DNA of 12,098 nt from Bacillota bacterium (GTDB lineage: Bacteria; Bacillota; Clostridia; Lachnospirales; Lachnospiraceae). A program made the translations under genes and the position numbers. Positions 6,957 to 12,098 of this stretch are shown piece after piece. Position 1 is the stretch's first letter, and each line of letters starts with the position of its first letter. Location: NCBI GenBank assembly GCA_023435505.1, contig JAEYRR010000366.1:1-12098 (forward strand), in the 5' to 3' direction. The notes below the pieces were generated by a model that worked only from the letters and a program-made list of their open reading frames with translations, had not been told where the DNA came from and did not search any database.

Positions 6957-8513
6957 TCACTCAACAGTATCTTCTACAACGGTTGATGGGGTCGGAGTAA
7001 TTGATGGTGTTGGTGTGATTGATGGTGTTGGTGTTGGTGTTGGTTTCTGTGTTGGTGTTGGTGTTGGTTTTTGTGGCTTTGGTGTTTTTGTTGGCTTCGG
7101 ACTTGTTCCCGGTGATGGTACAATACTTGGTGAAGCTGATGGTTCAACCGGTTTAGTTCCCCTAGTTACATATCGTGGCGTAGCACGATAACTACTGTAA
7201 TTAATCTCTTCCTTACTAACCTGTTCGCCATCTATATAAACATACTTATACAGATAAGCCTTATATCCGGTATGAGCAGTCTGGGTAACCTCTTCAAAAT
7301 CTGTAGTCTGGGTATCATCCTCAGTAACAACCTCTTCGCCAGGTTTAATTACCTGTACGATATCATTGGCATACTTAATCGTCCGGTTGCTAGGTCTTGT
7401 CTCTTGCCCATATATGTTGAAGGTGATGGATTTACCTTTGGTATAACCTTCTATATAGAGCGGAACATCTGTATTGTTCGTAAACTTAAGATCTTTGTAA
7501 GCCTGTGTAGTTCCACCTGCCACTGCAGCATCAAATGCAGGTCTTACATAATCTACAATCATGGAGTGATTAGAGCGTTCTACAATCTGAAGCTCTGCTA
7601 ATAAGAGAGCATTGTATAAGGTTGTGCTGACCTGGCAGACACCTCCACCGATACTGGTTACAACCTGTCCATTCTCGTAAGCTCCGCCTTCTCTCCAACC
7701 ATTTCCTTTTGTAAATGGTGCAAAATGCTCATAAGCGGAGAAGGTTTCTCCTGGAGCAACAACACTTCCTGAAATCAACTTAGCTCCATTGCTAATATTA
7801 GAAGCACGGTTATAGGAAGAATCTTTGTAGTACGTAGTGGCTGTTCCTAACAAATCCTTACAAAGTAAAGCTTTCTCCTTGGTTATGGTAGGTTCTAAGG
7901 TAGTGATTACCGCGTCGATGGTAACATCATTTCTATCCCAATTTTCACCTACTGCATCCATCAGAAGCTTTTTGGTTGCCTCCACATCGGCACCAATTCC
8001 TGTCTGGGAATCCGTCACCTTAAAGTTATTACCACTCTTAGTAATCGTTGCATCTTTGGCATCCTGATTAAATTCTGAGACCTTCGCAAGAACGCTGTCT
8101 ATCTTGGTCTCATCCACAGAAAACTGCAGATTAAATACCAGTTTATTATTTTCAATATCTTTTAACTGTTTGTAACGTTTAATTATATTACCCGTTTTTC
8201 CAGCTGATAAGGCTTGTTCTACATAGTCATTGGCTACGGCTGAACACCCCAATTCCTTCATGGTTGTCTCAACTGAATGGTCTCCAACATTTATTGTAAC
8301 CTTTTTGTTCTGTAATGATGTTATGTAGTCATTAACAGCTGCTTCGGCTTGTTCTTTTGTCATATCGCCTACATCGATTGCATCAATATAAACACCCTTG
8401 TAGATAATGTTAGAATCTACATCTGCAAGCGCACCTAAGCCTATAGTTCCAATAATAGTAACAAGTACTAAAGTCGTCAGCACCAAGATAAAATACTTAC
8501 TTCTTTTTCTCAT
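6957..8513 (-). CDS. Membrane-anchored VanW-family cell-wall protein with Pro/Thr/Ser tail
   Basis: 518 residues. A basic N-terminus and one hydrophobic segment (about 8-29) act as signal anchor, so the rest is extracytoplasmic. Residues about 40-200 resemble the PG_binding_4 region found before VanW domains. The VanW domain (about 235-355) has GETFSAYEHF, GGAYENGQ, SIGGGVCQVSTTLYNALLLAE and the conserved H316 in RSNHSMIVDYV. A G5-like, beta-rich stretch (about 370-448) follows, then a low-complexity TPTP/PSITP tail (453-518). VanW was named from vancomycin-resistance clusters, but its biochemical role is unknown; no van genes are here, so resistance is not implied. I place the start at ATG 8513, since AAGGGGA at 8523-8529 is correctly spaced for it and too close to the in-frame TTG at 8522. 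A promoter lies upstream and a hairpin terminator downstream. Confidence 0.9.
   Translation of the reverse strand: MRKRSKYFILVLTTLVLVTIIGTIGLGALADVDSNIIYKGVYIDAIDVGDMTKEQAEAAVNDYITSLQNKKVTINVGDHSVETTMKELGCSAVANDYVEQALSAGKTGNIIKRYKQLKDIENNKLVFNLQFSVDETKIDSVLAKVSEFNQDAKDATITKSGNNFKVTDSQTGIGADVEATKKLLMDAVGENWDRNDVTIDAVITTLEPTITKEKALLCKDLLGTATTYYKDSSYNRASNISNGAKLISGSVVAPGETFSAYEHFAPFTKGNGWREGGAYENGQVVTSIGGGVCQVSTTLYNALLLAELQIVERSNHSMIVDYVRPAFDAAVAGGTTQAYKDLKFTNNTDVPLYIEGYTKGKSITFNIYGQETRPSNRTIKYANDIVQVIKPGEEVVTEDDTQTTDFEEVTQTAHTGYKAYLYKYVYIDGEQVSKEEINYSSYRATPRYVTRGTKPVEPSASPSIVPSPGTSPKPTKTPKPQKPTPTPTQKPTPTPTPSITPTPSITPTPSTVVEDTVE
6982..7074 (-). repeat. In-frame tandem repeats encoding the Pro/Thr tail of the VanW protein
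   Basis: Three adjacent 18-bp units (6982-6999, 7000-7017, 7018-7035) share the pattern ATTGATGGTGTTGGTGTG and encode PSITPT-type hexapeptides; the first unit is more diverged. Two 24-bp copies (7027-7050 and 7051-7074) differ at a single base and encode KPTPTPT-type repeats. All units are multiples of three, so copy-number change by slippage would alter tail length without a frameshift. Confidence 0.9.
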
Positions 8514-8545
8514 TGCTTTCAATCCCCTTTAAACTTCATTGTACT

Positions 8546-8573
8546 ATTGTAACACATTCCATAAAATTATCAA
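8546..8573 (-). promoter_or_regulatory. Candidate promoter of the VanW-protein gene
   Basis: On the minus strand TTGATA (8568-8573), a 16-base spacer and TACAAT (8546-8551) form a good sigma-A type promoter, 33 bases before the ATG at 8513. A short dyad TGTCA (8576-8580) and TGACA (8589-8593) lies just upstream of the -35 box. Confidence 0.6.
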
Positions 8574-8649
8574 GTTGTCATACTCATTTGACATCTCTAC
8601 GTATTTTATGTATATTTACAATTGTCAGTACATTCTCATTAACATGTAT

Positions 8650-8760
8650 CTACCCAGCCATAATAGCTGCTGCTATCATTCCGGCTAACATGGTAATAAT
8701 TAAAATAATAATAATGGCACTAGAAATGATTCTTTTTGTTTTACGGTTGTTCATATTCAT
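8650..8760 (-). CDS. Small single-pass membrane protein, 36 residues, unknown function
   Basis: A short reading frame from ATG 8760 to TAG 8650. It begins MNMNNRKTKRIIS, a polar, basic N-terminus with four Lys/Arg in residues 6-10. A continuous hydrophobic segment (about 11-34) follows, rich in Ile and then in Ala/Gly/Met, ending AGMIAAAIMAG. This is the expected layout of a single membrane helix with a cytoplasmic basic N-terminus. GAGGTG (8770-8775) lies 9 bases before the start, a good ribosome binding site. The size and layout recall small Firmicute membrane proteins such as Prli42 or DUF4044, but I cannot assign it to a family. It lies on the same strand as and upstream of the VanW gene, and is divergent from the TPR-like gene 72 bases away. 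A plus-strand frame of 93 codons over the same DNA has no comparable support. Confidence 0.68.
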   Translation of the reverse strand: MNMNNRKTKRIISSAIIIILIITMLAGMIAAAIMAG

Positions 8761-8832
8761 TATAACATTCACCTCATTTATTAATAAACTATGATATCTG
8801 TCCAATTATCCTTTAAGAAAGGTTGTGTACTT

Positions 8833-9456
8833 ATGCCAATCATCTTTGGCCTAATTCTACTATTTATTATATGGTTTCATATTGAGAAGCACAAATCCTC
8901 CAAGGAAGAAATAGCCGAAAAGGATGCTTTTCTCAAAAGGGAGAATGCAGCGAATCTCACAAGGAAACGTGACATCTCTACATTAGATTACATTGTTCTT
9001 CCCTCTACGAATCTTCCTTTAATAAAAGGGCAAGATAAAACAGCCAATTCCTATATTGACCGCTATCTATCCTACATAGATAAAAGAATAATCAATCTGT
9101 CTCATTTGTCCAACACAGAGTTGAAAGAACAGTACGGTCTGGCCAATCTATCCCTTCTTAGTCAATACGATGAGAATTTCTTCTCACTGACTAAGCTTCT
9201 CAATGACTGGGGGTTATACCTGCTTGAGGAAAACCATCTGGACTGGGCTGCTCAGGTACTAGAGCTAGCCATCTTAATAAAGACTGAGCTCTCAAGCTCC
9301 TACCTTGCCCTAGCTACTGTATATCAGAAGCAAGAATGTCCTGAAAAAATAGCCTCTGTAAAGACCGCTTATTCTTCGCTGACAGAGCATCCTTCCAAGA
9401 AGGTATTAACCCAGTTGGATAAACTGGTATTTAAGTCCCTGGTTGAGACTGATTAG
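8833..9456 (+). CDS. Uncharacterised one-TM protein with TPR-like C-terminal region
   Basis: 207 residues. An N-terminal hydrophobic segment (about 2-16) is followed directly by a basic/charged stretch (HIEKHKSSKEEIAEKD), suggesting a membrane anchor with the rest cytoplasmic. A conserved-looking block RKRDISTLDYIVLPSTNLP (44-62) follows, then a helical region. Its segment LLNDWGLYLLEENHLDWAAQ (122-141) and the next helices (LELAILI, SSYLALATVYQKQ) look like one or two tetratricopeptide repeats, which usually mediate protein contacts. I recall similar proteins in Clostridia but know no function for them. The start is ATG 8833 because AGAAAGG at about 8816-8822 is spaced 10 bases from it; the upstream in-frame ATG at 8791 has no ribosome binding site. 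Its TAG overlaps the TAA of the convergent DnaQ-like gene. Confidence 0.85.
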   Translation: MPIIFGLILLFIIWFHIEKHKSSKEEIAEKDAFLKRENAANLTRKRDISTLDYIVLPSTNLPLIKGQDKTANSYIDRYLSYIDKRIINLSHLSNTELKEQYGLANLSLLSQYDENFFSLTKLLNDWGLYLLEENHLDWAAQVLELAILIKTELSSSYLALATVYQKQECPEKIASVKTAYSSLTEHPSKKVLTQLDKLVFKSLVETD

Positions 9457-10184
9457 CGCATTCTTCCATAGTTCAGAATAATCTGATCAATGGCTCTTGA
9501 TGCTTGACTTTTCGTCATGCTATCTATCTCTAGCGCTTTGTTTATTTTATGATATTTTAACAAATCATTCAAGTAATTTTTTTGCTTCGGTGTTATCGGC
9601 TCCTGTTTCTTTATCTTCACATAACAGGTTGCCGGTACTGTTAGCTTATGAAGTTCCTCATATTTACTTCCGACGAACTCCTTAAGCTTATTGCACATAG
9701 CAAAGTATAACTTCATGGTAACATGGGCATCCTCATAGGCACGATGGGCTGCTTCATTCACTAAACCGTAGGCCTCACACATACTGGCAAGGCTACGACT
9801 TGAAAACTCCGGGTGAAGCCCCTTGGCAATTGAAAGGGTGTCAATAACCCTATTATCAATAGTATAGCCACTATTTGCCAGATGATACTTTAAAAAGCTG
9901 TAATCAAAGCGAATATTATGACCTAATAGAGGCTCTTCTCCAATAAAATCATAGATACGCCTACTCTGTTCTTTAAATGTCTCTTGATTTGATAACATTT
10001 CATCAGTAATACCCGTAAGCTCTACGATCTTTTCAGGTAGCCTAATCTTCGGATTTATTAATAGAGATAGGGTGTCTGTTACAACTCCATCCCGCACCTT
10101 TAGGGCACCGACTTCAATAATCTGGTTTTCTTCAGGGGAAAGACCAGTTGTTTCGATATCTATAACCACAAAGGAATCTGTCAT
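9453..10184 (-). CDS. DnaQ-like 3'-5' exonuclease (DEDDh family) with C-terminal extension
   Basis: 243 residues. The exonuclease domain (about 1-170) has all DEDDh residues: D9 and E11 in VIDIETTG, D94 in GHNIRFDYSFL, and H147 and D152 in HRAYEDAHVT. Such two-metal-ion exonucleases proofread DNA (PolIII epsilon) or trim DNA/RNA ends. A free-standing copy without a polymerase domain in a Firmicute may not be the replicative proofreader, since PolC carries its own. The last 50 residues (from about 193, EPITPKQKNYLNDLLKYH then LEIDSMTKSQASRAIDQII) are an additional helical module. AGGAGA at 10193-10198 lies 8 bases before the start. The start codon overlaps the nth stop by four bases (ATGA), indicating translational coupling. 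At its 3' end it overlaps the convergent TPR-like gene by four bases. Confidence 0.92.
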   Translation of the reverse strand: MTDSFVVIDIETTGLSPEENQIIEVGALKVRDGVVTDTLSLLINPKIRLPEKIVELTGITDEMLSNQETFKEQSRRIYDFIGEEPLLGHNIRFDYSFLKYHLANSGYTIDNRVIDTLSIAKGLHPEFSSRSLASMCEAYGLVNEAAHRAYEDAHVTMKLYFAMCNKLKEFVGSKYEELHKLTVPATCYVKIKKQEPITPKQKNYLNDLLKYHKINKALEIDSMTKSQASRAIDQIILNYGRMR

Positions 10185-10852
10185 GTCTTTTTTCTCCTTT
10201 GTCTCTTCTTATAATCTTTACATAAATCCTTTAAGAAACATTCCTCGCATTGTGGAGAACGTGCAGTACAAAGACCTCTTCCGTGGGTGATAATCTGAAT
10301 GTTATATAAAATCCAATGTTCCCTAGGAAGAACTTCCATGAGTTCATACTCTATTTTCTCAGGGTCATCCTCGTTTGTAAATCCCAGTTTTTTGGAAATG
10401 CGTTTCACATGGGTATCCACAACAATGCTTGGTTCGTGATAGATATTTCCCCGAATCACATTGGCCGTCTTTCTTCCTACACCTGCTAACTGTGTCAACT
10501 TATCAATATCATTTGGAACCTCTCCGTTGTACTCGCTTAACAACTTTTGGGTACATGAGATGATATTCTTAGCTTTATTCTTATAAAATCCCGTAGAGTG
10601 GATATCTTTCTCTAACTCCTTAAGATCTGCATTGGCAAAGTCTTCTAAAGTCTTATATTTGACAAATAGATCTTTCGTGACCATATTTACTCGCTCGTCT
10701 GTACACTGGGCACTGAGGATCGTGGCAATTAATAATTGCCACGGAGTCTCATGATTGAGATAGCACTTATATTCTCTTGTATAGTGATGATCCAGTAAAT
10801 CAAGAATCGCCTGGATTCGTTCTCTCTCTTCTTTTCTAATTCTTCTTGCCAT
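10181..10852 (-). CDS. nth: Endonuclease III (DNA glycosylase/AP lyase)
   Basis: 223 residues, slightly longer than E. coli Nth (211) because of a basic tail (KKRQRRKKT). The enzyme removes oxidised pyrimidines and nicks at the resulting abasic site in base-excision repair. The helix-hairpin-helix motif QLAGVGRKTANVI contains the catalytic lysine K128; the catalytic aspartate D146 is in IVVDTHVKRI. The [4Fe-4S] cluster ligands have the exact spacing C195-x6-C202-x2-C205-x5-C211. The ribosome binding site AGGAGA overlaps the TAG stop of the upstream radical SAM gene (10863-10865), and the stop overlaps the DnaQ-like start, so the three genes are a compact operon. Two of the three act on DNA. 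Confidence 0.97.
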   Translation of the reverse strand: MARRIRKEERERIQAILDLLDHHYTREYKCYLNHETPWQLLIATILSAQCTDERVNMVTKDLFVKYKTLEDFANADLKELEKDIHSTGFYKNKAKNIISCTQKLLSEYNGEVPNDIDKLTQLAGVGRKTANVIRGNIYHEPSIVVDTHVKRISKKLGFTNEDDPEKIEYELMEVLPREHWILYNIQIITHGRGLCTARSPQCEECFLKDLCKDYKKRQRRKKT

Positions 10853-10862
10853 GGATTTTCTC

Positions 10863-12098
10863 CTATTGAATCAGTACATGAATGGTTGCATCATGGTTCA
10901 GCGGGTTCCTGTTCTGATAGTCAAAAAATACTATCCTATCTTCATAAACTGGCTTTCCTTCCCTAACAGTTGCCTCAACGTCAATGGTGAAGCGCTCCAC
11001 CTGATAGCCTCGAAGCTCTTTTCTAATAGGCTGAGAGCTCTGTGGTAGCCATCCTAACAGCGATTGGTCCTCTTCTACCCTAATTGCAATGGTCTCTAGC
11101 ATTCTCTTATACTCTTCCTCTTTCTGAGCTGCAAAGAGAGGTCTTGCCTTCATCTTCTCTCTAAGGTAACAGTCATAGGTAAGAATCTCTCTAAAGATGA
11201 TATCCTGTGTTTCATCTGGCTGAACTATCTTCTGGAAAAACTCCAGTAAATGATAGTAACGCTGTATCCGGGAATGCTTTCTTTGCAGTAGATCATTCTC
11301 CTTATAGTAGGTGGCAAGGTTTTCATAAAGCTCAAATGCTCTGTTAAAGAAATGCTCCAGATAACGAATGGAATAACTAAATTGTCCACTGTTATAATAT
11401 ACCTCCACCATTTCTTCTACAACCTTAAGTTTTAAAACCTCATCAAAGGTCAGCCAGTCAGTGGCAAGCACCTCATAAGGTGCCATCTCTTTATACAGAA
11501 TACGATATTTCTCACAACACTCTGCCATATAAGATCCCTTTAAGACCTTCAGAAAGCCCACCTGCAGCTGATCCGGCTTCATGGCATATACATCATCAAA
11601 GGAACGACTAAAGCTGTCATAATCCTCATACGGTAGCCCTATAATAAGATCTAGATGCTGATGTACATTATTACCCTCTTGCACCATTGCTACAGCAGTT
11701 TTCAGCTTATTTAGATCCATTCTTCTCCTGATAGCTTCTAGTGTCTTAGGATTAGTGGATTGAACCCCGATTTCTAGTTGTACAAGACCCGGGCGCAGAG
11801 TGCTTAGTAACGCTAACTCCTGCTCTCTAAGGATGTCTGCTGAGACCTCAAAATGAAAATTTGTAATCCCATTGTCATGCTCTTTTAAATACTGCCAAAT
11901 GAACATGGTATGCTCTGGATTACAATTAAAGGTCCGGTCTACTAATTTCACCTGTGGAACTTTTTGATCTAAGAAGAACTGTAGCTCCTTCTTAACAAGG
12001 CTTTTGTCCCGTAATCTTACCTTCCGGTCCACAGAAGACAGACAGTAGCTACAAGAATACGGACAACCCCTGCTTGTTTCATAGTATATGATTTTATT
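10863..12098 (-). CDS. Radical SAM protein, B12-binding/DUF4080 type (5' truncated by window edge)
   Basis: The frame is open to the right edge and gives the last 411 residues; there is no real start at the GTG near 12032. The first residues in the window contain GCPYSCSYCLSS, the CX3CX2C motif that binds the radical SAM [4Fe-4S] cluster. The TIM-barrel part follows with VDRTFNCNP, FHFEVSADIL, the LVQLEIGVQSTNP block and LDLIIGLPYEDYDSF, all standard for the Elp3/MiaB-like radical SAM core. The C-terminal helical half (YLREKMKARPLF and the following region to the end) matches my recollection of the DUF4080 domain found in clostridial proteins with an N-terminal B12-binding domain. That N-terminal domain would lie outside the window and is not seen. 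The substrate is unknown. nth follows after 10 bases, with its ribosome binding site overlapping this stop codon. Confidence 0.9.
   Translation of the reverse strand, partial: NKIIYYETSRGCPYSCSYCLSSVDRKVRLRDKSLVKKELQFFLDQKVPQVKLVDRTFNCNPEHTMFIWQYLKEHDNGITNFHFEVSADILREQELALLSTLRPGLVQLEIGVQSTNPKTLEAIRRRMDLNKLKTAVAMVQEGNNVHQHLDLIIGLPYEDYDSFSRSFDDVYAMKPDQLQVGFLKVLKGSYMAECCEKYRILYKEMAPYEVLATDWLTFDEVLKLKVVEEMVEVYYNSGQFSYSIRYLEHFFNRAFELYENLATYYKENDLLQRKHSRIQRYYHLLEFFQKIVQPDETQDIIFREILTYDCYLREKMKARPLFAAQKEEEYKRMLETIAIRVEEDQSLLGWLPQSSQPIRKELRGYQVERFTIDVEATVREGKPVYEDRIVFFDYQNRNPLNHDATIHVLIQ

Noticed and set aside
6982..7074. CRISPR-like or regulatory direct repeats
   Set aside because: The units are contiguous, lack unique spacers, and lie inside the coding frame of the VanW tail, so they are coding repeats.
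6934..7191. Plus-strand Val/Gly-rich frame (VGVGVG type)
   Set aside because: It is the complement of the Pro/Thr codon repeats of the VanW tail and has no independent start signal.
6957..8513. Vancomycin resistance determinant
   Set aside because: VanW-domain proteins are widespread in Clostridia, and no vanHAX-type or vanRS resistance genes are present; the nearby two-component system is over 5 kb away on the other strand.
8513..8794. Plus-strand reading frame of 93 codons between the VanW gene and the TPR-like gene
   Set aside because: It has no ribosome binding site, overlaps the VanW start and the better supported minus-strand 36-aa frame, and reads as a hydrophobic antisense shadow of Ile-rich codons.
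8761..8832. Promoters for the divergent small protein and TPR-like gene
   Set aside because: AT-rich hexamers can be found on both strands (for example TATGAT at 8790-8795), but none has a convincing -35 partner, so I did not list them.

Overview
The window looks like chromosomal DNA from a low-to-moderate GC Firmicute of class Clostridia, most likely a Lachnospiraceae-type anaerobe. The evidence is AT-rich intergenic DNA, strong AGGAGG-type ribosome binding sites, clostridial MutS2, AhpC/AhpF, VanW and radical SAM proteins, and a conserved-looking clostridial membrane/TPR protein. The lineage is inferred from protein style; no rRNA or other marker is present. I see no mobile element, CRISPR array, phage gene, tRNA or rRNA, and the whole window reads as a housekeeping and stress-response core region. 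I did not find a convincing new multi-gene system.

Left part, plus strand (1-2871). The 3' end of mutS2 (KOW-like and Smr domains) is followed by a small hairpin and then a two-component system, an OmpR-type response regulator and a membrane histidine kinase. A perfect 40-bp inverted repeat at 2877-2916 closes this unit. It also serves the convergent ahpF gene.

Middle part, minus strand (2943-8760). ahpC and ahpF form a peroxide-detoxification operon with a clear promoter and an overlapping Fur/PerR-like operator. Upstream of it is a terminator, then the trmL tRNA methyltransferase gene, then a HypE/AIR-synthase-like gene that lacks the HypE C-terminal cysteine. Next come a terminator, a membrane-anchored VanW-family wall protein with a Pro/Thr/Ser tail encoded by tandem repeats, and a previously unlisted 36-residue membrane protein with a good ribosome binding site.

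Right part. A plus-strand gene for a one-TM, TPR-like protein (8833-9456) starts divergently from the small membrane protein. Its stop codon overlaps the stop codon of the convergent minus-strand unit. That unit is radical SAM protein (5' end outside the window), then nth (endonuclease III), then a DnaQ-like exonuclease, tightly packed with overlapping signals.

The themes are genome maintenance (mutS2, nth, dnaQ-like), oxidative stress (ahpCF), tRNA modification (trmL) and the cell envelope (histidine kinase, VanW protein, small membrane proteins). The most worthwhile second looks are the 36-aa membrane protein, the cysteine-less HypE-like protein beside trmL, the altered LDLR motif of the MutS2 Smr domain, and the ahpC operator.
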